From Cephalopachus bancanus (Eukaryota; Chordata; Mammalia; Primates; Tarsiidae), in NCBI GenBank assembly GCA_027257055.1, contig JAPVLO010000572.1, positions 558,001 to 622,000 on the forward strand: a stretch of DNA of 64,000 bases, given 5' to 3'. Under the pieces are notes generated by a model. The model was not told the origin of the DNA. It saw only the letters and a program-made list of their open reading frames with translations, and searched no databases. Positions 1-10,700 of the stretch are shown here, piece after piece. A program made the position numbers and the translations under genes. Numbering within the stretch: position 1 is the first letter of the stretch; each line of letters opens with the position of its first letter.

Positions 1-13
1 AAAGACAACTTAC

Positions 14-323
14 TTTTATTTTTGTTTGTTTATTTATTTATTCGAGTCGGTCTCACTCTGTCGCTCTGGCTGGAGGGCAGTGGTATGCTCACGGACACCC
101 CCAGCCTTGATCTGCTGGGCTCAGGCAATCCTTGTACCTCAGCCTTCCAAGTAGCTGGAACTACAGGCACACGCCACCATGACTGGCTAATTTTTTGATT
201 TATTGTAGAGATGAGGTCTCACCAAATTGCCTAGGTTCGTCTCGAACCCATAGGCTCAGGCAATCCTCTCGCCTCCACCTCCCAGAGTGCTGGGATTATA
301 GGCATGAGCCACAGTGCCCGGCC
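14..323 (-). mobile_element. Alu, full dimer
   Basis: Begins with a T-rich tail and ends GTGCCCGGCC. Older, transitional sequence. Confidence 0.85.
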
Positions 324-483
324 TATTTCTATTTTTTGAGTTGGAGTTTCACTCTGTTGCTCAGACTGGAGTGCACTGGCACACTCACAGCCACTGTGGC
401 CTCGACCTGCTGGGCTCAGGTGATTTTTCCACTTCAGCCTTCCAAGCAGCTGAACTACAGGCATATGCCACCATGCCAGGCTA
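324..483 (-). mobile_element. Alu right-monomer fragment
   Basis: Contains only the 3' half, stopping at the right-monomer start (CCAGGCTAA). It abuts the previous Alu. Confidence 0.8.
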
Positions 484-539
484 AGATGACTTATTCAATA
501 AATGATGCAAGGACTAGTTGGACATCTGGAGCCTGAACA

Positions 540-825
540 TAAACTAAAAGAAATTCCAGCAGGAACAAACATTTTAATGTAAAAACTGAAAACCTCGGGG
601 GAATTATTTTTTAAATATTGGAATTTACAAAAAGCCATTCAAAGCATAAGAACCAGAAAGAGAAAGAATACGTTTCACTACCTAAGTATTAAAAACATGT
701 CTATGGCAAAAACAAAACAAAACACAACAAAAACCAAAAAACTCCACAAAATTAAGTGACAAACTAGAGGAAATGTTTGAAAATATTTGACAAAGGATCA
801 TTTTACTTTATTTTATTTTTTTACA
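540..825. other. Unassigned AT-rich sequence
   Basis: Nothing recognised. Confidence 0.5.
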
Positions 826-890
826 AAGCAGGATTTATTGAGAAGACAGAAAAGCTCCCACAGTGGGAGGCGACCCAAGGGGGTTGCCCG
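826..890 (-). mobile_element. ERV LTR tail (R-region) fragment, minus strand
   Basis: Read on the minus strand it has the LTR-like block CCTCCCACTGTGGGAGCTTT, then AATAAATCCTGCTTT and an A-rich tail. It is closely related to 3341-3412. It looks like a retrotransposed end of an ERV transcript. Confidence 0.55.
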
Positions 891-1262
891 GATTAATTTT
901 CTTAATACATAAATAACTCAAAATAGATTAATCAACGTGATCAACAGTCCAACGGCAAAAGACATAGAAGGCTGTTTTCAGGAAAAATCTTAAAAGTAAT
1001 TTTAAAAAGCCTTATACATATGAAGCACCTTAATTAAAGAAATGACCACGTGAAACTATGACAGGCACACCATGTTGGACCTGCAGCTTAAGAGGTTACA
1101 CTGCCCGCTCTAGAGTCAGAGTGCGTGGCGCCATCCCTTACTGTGTACCCCAGTTTCCTTGGCTGGGTTGTTGTGAGAACGAAATGAAAATGTAATAAAA
1201 AGCAATCACATCTGTGTCTGGCATCTATATGGAACTACTGAAGCAACATTAGCTCTGTTAGT

Positions 1263-1552
1263 CCAAGGCAGAGAGCGAAGGCTCACACCTATAATCCCAG
1301 CACCTCAGGAGGCCGCGGCGAGCCCAGGAATTCGAGACCAGCCTGGGCAACTTGGCGGGACCTCGTCTCTACAGTAAATAAAAAAAAGTAGCCGAGTGTG
1401 ATGGCGCGCGCTGTGGTCCCAGCTACTCGGAAGACTGAGGCGGGAGGATCGCCAGAGCCCAGCAGGTCGAGGCTGCGGTGGCCGGGAGCGAGCCGTTGCA
1501 CTCCAGCCTGGGCGACGGAGTGAGACTCCAACTACAAATAACGATAATTTAA
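1263..1552 (+). mobile_element. Alu, full dimer
   Basis: Runs from GAAGGCTCACACCTATAATC to GAGACTCCAAC with a degenerate A-rich tail. Confidence 0.85.
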
Positions 1553-1579
1553 AAGGCTGGCTCATCCTGACAAAAATAT

Positions 1580-2110
1580 GAAAAGCATTGCTACTGGAAA
1601 GAAAGCAGAGGACCAGGCAGCCGCACAGTCGGCGGAAGGACGCGGTGGGCGGGGCGCGCAGGTCCGGGCCCCGCGCAGGCGTCTGCCGGCGGGCTGTGAG
1701 CTGGCGCGGCCTCCACGCGGGATGGGGCCCCGCGGCGCGGAGGCTGGGGGCGGCCGGGGCGGCGGGAGCCCCCCGGCCTCTGGCCCGCTGGGTGGGTGTG
1801 GAGGTGGCCCCGACTCCTGGGAGGAGAGGGCTTGGCGCCGTCCTCCCCTCCGCTCCCGATGCGCAATTGGATGCTGCCGCGGGATGTTGGGGGACGCTAG
1901 CATGGACGACGAGGTCCTGCCACTACGGAGAACGTCCGGCCAGGCGCTACCAGGAAGGTGGAGACGCGAGAGCAGACTCACCTGCGCGCCCGTGTGTATG
2001 TTTCCTTGGCAGAAACGTGTGCTGCAGAGCCGCTGCCGGCGGGGTTCCTGGAGTCACGTGGCGGCTGTCACAGCTGCTCAACAGCACCGGAAAGGTGAAG
2101 TGGCTGGGGA
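1580..2110. promoter_or_regulatory. CpG-rich block, unassigned promoter-like sequence
   Basis: Dense in CpG and GC boxes (for example GGGCGGGGCGCGC near 1650), unlike its surroundings. Long open frames cross it on both strands, but none resembles a known protein and the plus-strand frame runs on into an Alu. On the minus strand there is a strong donor, GCAG|GTGAGT, with the exon edge at 1982. It could be the first exon of a noncoding transcript. Confidence 0.45.
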
Positions 2111-2168
2111 CACGTTCGGCATGCAGCTCACATTTACGGGTTTTCTGGCTTTTAAAGCCATGTTTCAG

Positions 2169-2413
2169 CCGGGTTCGGTGGCTCAGCCTGTAATCCCGCG
2201 CCTTTGGGCGGCTGAGGTGAGTGGATTGCCTGAGCCCGCGGGTTCGAGACCCGCCTGGGCAAGTTGGCGAGACCGCATCTCTACAGTAAATTAAAAATCA
2301 GCCGGGCGTGGTAGCGCACGCCTGTAGTTCCAGCTACTTGGAAGGCTGAGGCGGAAGCATCGCCGGACCCCAGCAGGCGAGGCTGCGGTGGCCGGGAGCA
2401 AAAAAAAAAAAAA
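2169..2413 (+). mobile_element. Alu, young type, internally truncated at the 3' end
   Basis: A young-family copy with GCGGGTTCGAGACCCGC. It lacks about the last 45 nt of the right monomer and passes directly from GGTGGCCGGGAGC into an A run. Confidence 0.88.
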
Positions 2414-2589
2414 TGTTTCTGGACTAGAGTGCAGAACAAGGCGAAGGACTGGACCTCGGCAGCGGTCTAGTGGTGACGTCGTTGTGCGAATCATCTCCTG
2501 TGCCAGCTTCCCAGAACCGTCTGCGGCACTAGATCCTGCCTCCAGCCAGGGAATGGGACCCTTATTATGTCCTGGCCTGCTGGCCAATA

Positions 2590-3327
2590 AGCGCAGCTAA
2601 TGATGGTAGAAGAATACATCTTGCAAAGACTGACTCCGTTCTGCAACTCTTCCTTCCTGTTAAGTGTTGATGGGTTAAAAACAGAATGACGGAACCCTCC
2701 TGGACCTCTTTCTCTGGAAACACCTTCTAATGTTCATTAACCTTAGGACTCCTGCGGAGTGCTTTGGTAACCCTAGTCCTACCCCCCCCCCAAGTAGACA
2801 ACTCTCAGGTGCGTCTGAGTCAGACTTTCCTAAAGCAAGCCCATGTCAAGCATTCCACCTGGGCCCCTTTCCCCATCAACTGTGTTAAGTGTGGAATAAC
2901 TATCACGAACCCTCTTTGTCCCGGCAGGCTTTGCATGAACCTTTTTGTGCACACACATCTCTTTTTTTTTTTATATGGGTCAGAGCTTCAGTCCTTCATC
3001 CTCAATGGGGTTTTTGATATTTGTCTAAGGTGTTACTCAAGCCAGCTGCCCATGTTGGGATTTCTCAAACTCCTGTAACACTGCTTGTCTTGGCTGTAGG
3101 ACTCAACTGAGAGATGTCCTTTACCTAAAAAGCCTGAGAAAGTCAACTCCTAGTTTTAACATTGGCAGTCCTTGTGTCACTGTCTTCTGCTGATCCTGAT
3201 GCAGTTCCACCATTTCTAGAAGTCTCCTTAAAGCATTATTTTTGAAAAGAAATATTTCAATAGATGAGAACTTAGGCTAATCAAGTAGAAATAAAAGATC
3301 TCGGAATTTCCCTGATCACCCACTAAA
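2590..3327. other. Unassigned sequence
   Basis: No gene recognised. It includes a run of nine or more C near 2783. Confidence 0.45.
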
Positions 3328-3340
3328 AGATCAAAGTATG

Positions 3341-3412
3341 GGGCACCCCTCTTGGGTTTCCTCCCACTCTGGGAGCTTTTCTGTCCTTTCAATAAATCCT
3401 GCTTTCAAAAAC
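3341..3412 (+). mobile_element. 72-bp ERV LTR-tail retrocopy with perfect target-site duplication
   Basis: Holds CTCCCACTCTGGGAGC, then AATAAATCCTGCTTTC and a short A tail. It is flanked on both sides by AGATCAAAGTATG (3328-3340 and 3413-3425). The duplication and tail indicate L1-driven insertion of the 3' end of an LTR transcript. Confidence 0.65.
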
Positions 3413-3895
3413 AGATCAAAGTATGTGTGTGCTTTTTAGTTGTTAGTGCTATGAGGGCAAAAATGCTTTCTGCATTGGAGTTTGTTCCTGTTTTATGGGG
3501 CACCAATGAATGTATGCTGGAAATAGACTAAAAGGTATCCTGTTCTTATTGCGTGTTCGTATGTTTGTCAAAGATCCTTTTCGTGTAAACCAGTTTGTCA
3601 GGTTCTCCATTGGGGTTGGCAGGATCTCTGCAATTTCTTCTTCCTGTCCTAATGTCTCCTTCCAAGATGGTGTTCCACCGGTCTAGCTCAGCATGAGTGG
3701 GGGCAGCAAACAGCCTTACTGGTCATCTGTCTGCTTGGGTTTAGTGCAATGTTTGGCAGAGTATTACTTCCTAGAAAACATGTATGTCATCTCTAGAAAT
3801 AAAAAAAAGTTCAATTCCCAATGTGTACCTTTGATTTTTTTTTAAAGTAAAAACAAGAATCTGTACTGACTTTTCAGTTGGCTATCTTGGTTTTA

Positions 3896-4198
3896 TTTCG
3901 TTTTTTTTGTTTGTTTGTTTTTTGAGTTGGAGTCTCACTCTGTCACCCAGACTGGAGTGCAATGGCCGCTCCCGGCCACCGCAGCCTTGACCTGCTGGGC
4001 TCCGGCGATCCTTCCACCTCAGCCTTCCAAAGCTGGAACTACAGGCGCATGCTACCACGCCCGGTTAATTTTTGATTTATCATAGAGATGAGGTCTTGTC
4101 AAGTTGCCCAGGCGGGTCTCGAACCCGCGGGCTCAGGCAATCCACTCACCTCGGCCTCCCAAAGTGCTGGGATTACAGGTTGAGCCACCGAGTTCGGC
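3896..4198 (-). mobile_element. Alu, young type
   Basis: Full dimer with target-site duplication CTATCTTGGTTTTA on both sides. Confidence 0.92.
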
Positions 4199-4392
4199 CT
4201 ATCTTGGTTTTAAAGGATAAGCTACAAACTGTGTTTTTCTGTTCTGATGTGTAACTTATTAAATACTTTTGTACCATGAATTTTTTAAAAATGCAAACCA
4301 GAGCAACATTTTTTGAGTAGTGATTTGATTTACATTTTAAATGCCCAAACCCTTTTGACTTTCCAATGTACTTTTAGAAACTTATCCTACAG

Positions 4393-4397
<5 letters not shown>

Positions 4398-4425
<28 letters not shown>
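4398..4425. repeat. (TA)n microsatellite
   Basis: A run of alternating TA directly beside the tail of the following half-Alu. Confidence 0.9.
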
Positions 4426-4451
<26 letters not shown>

Positions 4452-4583
4452 GAGTTGGAGTCTCACTGTGTCACTCAGTGGCTCCCAGCCACTGCAGCCT
4501 CAACCTGCTGGGCTCCAGCGATCCTTCCGCCTCAGCCTTCCAAGTAGCTGGAACTACAGGCACGCGCTACCACGCCCGGCTAT
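4426..4583 (-). mobile_element. Alu right-monomer insertion
   Basis: Long poly-T, then a young-type right monomer ending CACGCCCGGCTA. The left monomer is absent, so the copy is cut at the monomer boundary. Confidence 0.85.
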
Positions 4584-4599
4584 ATAAAAATATATATTC

Positions 4600-6170
4600 A
4601 CAAAGATATATATGTACATCTTCCCTGTAGCAATGGCTGTAACAGCAAGACTGTTAATGACCTAAGTGGTCACACATATGGGTCTGAATAAACAACTATG
4701 GTGCATTCCACAATGGAATACTATACTATCATGAAAAAATAATCTCCAAGATTAAAAAAAAAGAAATCAAATCACAGAGCAGTGTGGACAGCTTGCTCTC
4801 ATTAATATTTGAATACATACAATATTTCTGGAAGGAGACACAAGAAAAAAATAAAAGTAGTTGCCTGTGAAGACCAAGACCGGGAGTTGAAGTCAGATGG
4901 AGACTTGCTTTTCATTGATTAACCTGTAAATATGGAACTTTTTAAATGTACATTACTTTTTCAATGAAAACCCAGTTTTTAGAAGTAAGAGCACATTCAC
5001 CACATATCATTGCATCCCTATCAGAAAAGCAAAGGGAAGCAAGTATACCAGCTGCAAACAGAAATTCTAAGAGAAACGCTGCCTAACTATCACTATGGCT
5101 CTAGGGGCCAAAATGGACATCCCAGAGCCAAGATAGTCCTTGATCCTTAAATGACTCCTCTCTGCCATCATCCTCTCGAGTGATGAGAACCACGGGGTCT
5201 AAGCACATGAGTTCTCTTTTCAGGACTCACATTATCTAGCCGTTAACTCCAGAGCCTATAAACAAGAGCTGTTTTTACCATCATCCCTAGATGTGTAGGC
5301 GTGTTCTTAAACTTGGAGTGTTGATTGGGATGAAAACTTAGGGGGAAAGAAAACAGAAGGGACTGGCAATTATCCTTTATATATTCTCCTGCACTCAATA
5401 TCTATTTCTTTGGACAATTTAGGTTTTTTTTTCCCCTCCCTTTCATCTTGACCTGTAATACATAGACTTTACAATTCACAAAGCACAGCTCCACTTTTTA
5501 ATTAATTCTCCCAACAACCTAGCAGTGGGTATTATATTACCATTTTAGACGTGTCTCAGAGTCTAGTCCCACAAATAATAGGCCTGTGTCCTGGCACCCC
5601 ATGTAACCTTCACAAGCCTGGTACTTTCCACTCTATGACCTACTCTCATCATCCCTGCTTGACCTCTCTGGCCCAGCACCTGATTCCAGATTATCTCAGC
5701 CCAAACCAAGCACCTGTGTTGTTAGGCTCTGGATTCTGAAGAGTGAAGGAAACAGGAGAAATTTAAAGATCAACGACAAGATGTTTTTCCTTCCGGGGGC
5801 GAAAATCAGATTTGAGCCCGTTGCTTTTTAAACATTGTTCCTTTGTTATTCTGCCTGAGAAAGTGAAGTAGTGGGCTTTATACACAGGATCTCACCAGTA
5901 TTGAATACCTACTATGCTGTTATTACCTAGACACTTTATCTCATCTGCTAAAGGTAGGCTACTATATCCCCAATACAAATGAGTTGAAATTTCGTGAAGG
6001 GAAGCCAGTTGCTTAACGTCATGCAACTCCCATGTTTCCAGTTGAGTAAGGACTCAGATCCCAGTATCTGGCTCTGTGATACATCACGCTTACACTGCCC
6101 AATTAACACCTCTTGGGTATATATGGTTTGTTAAAGTGATTAAAGATCCCACTCAAAGACAACCTAGAAG
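4600..6170. other. Unassigned intergenic sequence
   Basis: No gene recognised. Around 4,670-4,760 it has an L1-ORF2-like trace (CAATGGAATACTATACTATC). Confidence 0.45.
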
Positions 6171-6171
6171 T

Positions 6172-6462
6172 TGTTTTTCTGCTTTTTTTTTTTTTTTGCG
6201 TTGTTGTCTCACTCCGTCGCCCAGGCTGGAGGGCAGTGGCACACTCACGGCCATCCCAGCGTGGACCTGCGGGGCTCCGGCAATCCTTCCACCTCAGACT
6301 TCCAAGTAGCCGGAACTACAGGGGCGTACTACCACTCCCGGCTAGTTTCTGATTTCTTGTAGAGAAGTTGCCCGCGCTGGTCTCGAACCGGTGGGTTCAG
6401 GCAATCCACTCGCCTGGGCCTCCCAAAGTGCTGGGATTACCGGCTGAGCCACCGAGTTCGGT
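6172..6462 (-). mobile_element. Alu, young type, just upstream of CFAP126
   Basis: Full copy flanked by AACCTAGAAGTT on both sides. It ends 256 bp before the CFAP126 start codon. Confidence 0.9.
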
Positions 6463-6683
6463 AACCTAGAAGTTCTTAAGCCGGGGTAACTAATTCTAGA
6501 AGAAAAAAAAAGGCCACTATTCAGCTTTCTCACATTTACTCTCTCTCTCACACCTCTAACATGAAAATGAGTCTGCTTCAGAGAGAACGAACGGGGGCGG
6601 TGTGAGCCAAGGAAGTGAATAGATAGAAAGGAAAGGCAACCTCTGCTGATTGGAAGGCAGTCCCAGAAGGGCCGCCTTCTGCG

Positions 6684-6696
6684 GTTGCCTAGCAAC
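6684..6696 (+). promoter_or_regulatory. RFX X-box upstream of CFAP126
   Basis: GTTGCCTAGCAAC is an almost perfect inverted repeat that fits the RFX X-box (GTTGCC and GCAAC half-sites). It lies 21 bp before the CFAP126 ATG, so it probably sits at the transcription start or in the 5' UTR. RFX factors, often with FOXJ1, drive motile-cilium genes, which suits Flattop. Confidence 0.75.
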
Positions 6697-6717
6697 AAGC
6701 ATAAACAGCACAAGATC

Positions 6718-6744
6718 ATGGCCACTAACTACAGCGCCAACCAG
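6718..6744 (+). CDS. CFAP126: CFAP126 coding exon 1
   Basis: Encodes the first nine residues MATNYSANQ and ends at a strong CAG|GTAAGT donor. Confidence 0.93.
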
Positions 6745-7684
6745 GTAAGTCCCCATCTTCCATCTCTTTACACTGACTTTTGCTTTCCAGATTCTATCAC
6801 TGGACTGTCCCCTCTCATTGGATTCTGATCTTTGAATAGATAACTGAGAGTGGGGTGAGACTATATTTCACAGCCTGAGGATAGAGGCCAGAGGCAAGCA
6901 AAAGGTAAGTCTGGTTTGAATTTGTAGGGTGGAAACCAGAGGTCAGCATTTTTTTTTTCTGTAAAAAGCCAGAGGATAAACTTTTTTTTTTTTTTTGAGT
7001 TGGAGTCTCACTCTGTCACCCAGACTGGAGTGCAGTGGCCGCTCCCGGCCACCGCAGCCTCACCTGCTGGGCTCCCGCAATCCTTCCGCCTTAACCTTCC
7101 AAGTAGCTGGAACTACAGGCGCGCGCGACCACACCCGGCTAATTTTTTTGATTTATTGTAGAGATGAGGGCTCGCCAAGTTGCCCAGGCGGGTCTCGAGC
7201 CCGCGGACTCAGGCAGTCCACTCACCTAAGCCTACCAAAGCGCGGGATTAAGGCTGAGCCACCGAGCCTAGTTGAGAATAAACATTTTAAGCTTTGCAGG
7301 CCAAGTCAAAGACAGTCAGATACTTACTATTATAATAGGGTTCATTTATGGAAAACTTTTCCATGAAATTTTTGACAAATCCAAAATATATTAACTGGCT
7401 GAGCTCGGTGACTCAGCCTGTATCCCAGTACTTTGCAAGGCCGAGGAGACTGGATTGCCTGATCTCACGGGTTTGAGACCAGCCTGGGCAACTTGATGAG
7501 ACCTTGTCTCTACAATTAAAAAAAAAAAAAAAAAATTAGCCGAGTGTGGAACCACATGTCTATAGTTCCGGCTACTTGGAAGGATGAGGCAGAAGGATCG
7601 CCAGAGCCCAGCAGGTTGACGCTGGAGTGACCCTGAGCATGCCACTGCACTCCAGTCTGGGCGGACGGAGTGAGACTCCAACTC

Positions 7685-7720
<36 letters not shown>

Positions 7721-10700
7721 GTGCAATTCTTTGTAATACATAAAAAGTAGAATTCTTTTGAGGTGAGAAAACATTTCACATAATTGGGATTCAAAGTTGG
7801 TGTTCCAGGCCGGGCATGGTGGCTCAAGCTTGTAATCCCAGCACTTTGGGAGGCCGAGATGAGAGGACTGCCTGAGTTCAGGGGTTCAAGACCAGCCTGG
7901 GCAACTTGGCGGGACCGCATCTCTACAATAAATCAAAAAATAAGTCAGCGTGGTGACTCATGCCTGTAGTTCCAGCTACTTGGAAGGCTGAGGCTGAAGG
8001 ATTGCCTGAGCCCAGCAGGTCGAGGCTGCGGTGGCCGTGAGCATGCCACTACACTCCAACCTGGGTGACAAAGTGAGACTCCGACTCAAAAAACCCCCAC
8101 AAAGTTAGTGTTCCCCTTTATCAAATCAACTGCAAATATTCTCTATAAAAGTCATGCATGGTGGCTCACACCTACAATTCCAGTACCTTGTGAGGCCAAG
8201 ATGGAAGGACTGCTTGAGCTCAGGAGATGAGCCTTGGCAACACAGGGAGGCCTCATCTCTATAAAAAATAAAAAAATTAGCTGGGCCTGGTGGCATGTAC
8301 CCATAGTTCTAGCTACTTGGGAGGCCAGGCACAGGGGCTCATACCTATAATCCCACACTTTGGGAGGCCAAGACAGGAGGATTGCTTGAGTCCAGGAGTT
8401 CCAAATAAGCCTAGGCAACATAACAAGACCTCATCTCTACAAAAAATCAAAATATTAGCCAGGAGTGGTAGCACATGCCTGTGGTCCCAGCTACACAGGA
8501 AGGAGGCTGAGGGGCAAGGACTGCCTGAGCCCAGGAGGTGGCGGCTGTGGTAAGTCATGATCTTGCCACTGCACACCAGCCTGGGCAACAGAGTGAGATC
8601 CTAACTCAAAAAAGAAAAAAAAAAAAAATCATTCTTAGCTCTCAGGCCATCCCCAAAACAGGCAGCAACAAGGATATGGCCCATGGGTCATAGTTTACCA
8701 ACCCCTGGTTAGACTGGCACTGCCCAATAAAGTGTAAGCCACAAATGTAGTTGTAGATTTTCTAATAGCAACATTAAGAAAGTAAAAAGAAGCCGGGCTC
8801 GGTGGCTCAGCCTGTAATCCTGCGCCTTTGGGAGGTTGAGGTGAGTGGACTCCCTGAGACCACGAGTTCGAGACCCACCTGGGCAACTTGGCGAGACCTC
8901 ATCTCTACAGTAAATCAAAATGAGCCGGGCGTGGTAGCGTGCACCTGTAGTTCCAGCTACTCGGAAGGCTGAGGCAGAAGGATCGCCGGAGCCCAGCAGG
9001 TCGAGGCTGCGGTGGCCAGGAGCGGCCACTGCACTCCAGTCTGGGTGACAGAGTGAGACTCCAACTCAAAAAAAAAAAAAAGAAAGTAAAAAGAAATAAA
9101 ATTAAACAATATATTCAATTTATCCCAGTACATCTGAAATCTCAACATTTTATCAGTATTTTAAAAATTATAATCAGACATTTTACATTTTTTTTGACAC
9201 CAAATCTTCAAAGTCCAGAGTACTTTTTACTTAGAGAGCACTTAAATTTGGATTAGCCACATTTCAAGTGCTCAACAGTTACATGTGGCAACTGGCTCCA
9301 TGCTAGACTAAATTACATCTTTGTTCTAGTGAGTGAAAACCTATATGGTTGCTTGGGACTTTGGTCTTTTTTTTTTTAAGTCAGTCTCTCACTCTGTCTC
9401 CCAGGCTGGAGTACAGTGGTACACTCACAGCCACCACAGCCTCGATATGCTAGGCTCAGGTGATCCTTCCACTTCAGCCTTCCAAGTAGCTGGAGCATGC
9501 GCCACCACACTTGGCTGATTTTCTTATTTATTGTAGAGACTAGATCTCACCATGTTGCCTAGGCTGTTCTCGAACCTGCAGACTCAGACAATCCTCTCAC
9601 GTCCACCTTCCAAAGAGCTGGGATTACAGGCTGGTCTTTAAATCTAAATAATTGTGCCTGGCTATTTTCTGGGTTTGAGGCCTTTGAGCCCCACAGGAAG
9701 TCTTACCTTTCTCTCCACAGTATGAAAAAGCTTTCTCACCCAAGTACCTGCAGAACTGGTCTCCCGCCAAGCCAACAAAAGAGGTACTCCATGTCCAGTG
9801 CCCCTCCCAGGCCAGTTTCTGATTCTTTACATCATGCTCTGTAATTCCCTGTCATCTCCTTTTAGCCTTTCCTGAACTCCCATATTCTTCTGTGACCACA
9901 CCCTTAGTCCAAGCCCCACCATGCTTTTTTTTCACTCACAAGCACTTTTCTCTCCCACCTGTACCCCTAGAGAATCTCTTCTCATGAAGGCTACACTCAG
10001 TTTATCGCCAATGATCGTGGTCACTTACTGCCTTCAGTGCCCCGTTCCAAGGTAGGAAACCCATCTCCATTCCTGTCAACAAGGGTCAAGCCCTGAGGCG
10101 CAGAACTGGGAGACGTGCAATCTCCTACAGCTACTCTCTGAAAAATGCAAGTTTCATCTGATTCATGTTTTCATGTGAGAGCCCTCAAACTTCCAGCCAG
10201 CATGTCCAGCAGGACAGAGCTGTGTCTGGCACACAGAAGTTCCTAAACTGATGATCTGTAAAAAAGAATGCCTGCTGGTTACTCGTGCAGTGGATACTCC
10301 TTTGCCATACTCAGTTTAAGGATGTAGAATTTAAGCTGGGAAGGGGATGGAAAATTAGGAAAACCCAAATGAGTGAGGGGGAACAGAGCGGGGAGAGTGT
10401 GCTTTCAGTCTTGTTTCATTACCACACAATCCCAAAGGTAGAGAATGGAATAAGACTAACAGGTCAGTCACTGGGGGTGAGAAGCCCTATTGAAGAATCC
10501 CTTCTCCTTTTTCAGGCGAATCCTTGGGGGTCCTTCATGGGTACCTGGCAAATGCCTCTGAAGATACCCCCTGCTCGGGTGACCCTGACCTCCCGTACAA
10601 CTGCTGGTGCTGCCTCCCTCACCAAATGGATACAGAAAAATCCTGACTTACTCAAGGCCTCCAACGGGCTGCGTCCTGAACTCTTAGGCAAGGTATCTGC

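Noticed and set aside
2236..2252. Possible tRNA gene, from the T-arm-like motif
   Set aside because: The motif recurs in every young Alu. No acceptor stem or anticodon arm with tRNA spacing can be formed around it.
1578..2294. Long plus-strand open frame (238 codons) through the CpG-rich block
   Set aside because: It runs on into a young Alu, matches no protein family known to me, and high GC content makes long stop-free frames likely.
7684..7720. Direct repeats considered as a CRISPR or minisatellite
   Set aside because: It is a simple (AAT)n microsatellite on an Alu tail. No repeat-spacer pattern exists anywhere in the window, as expected for a eukaryote.
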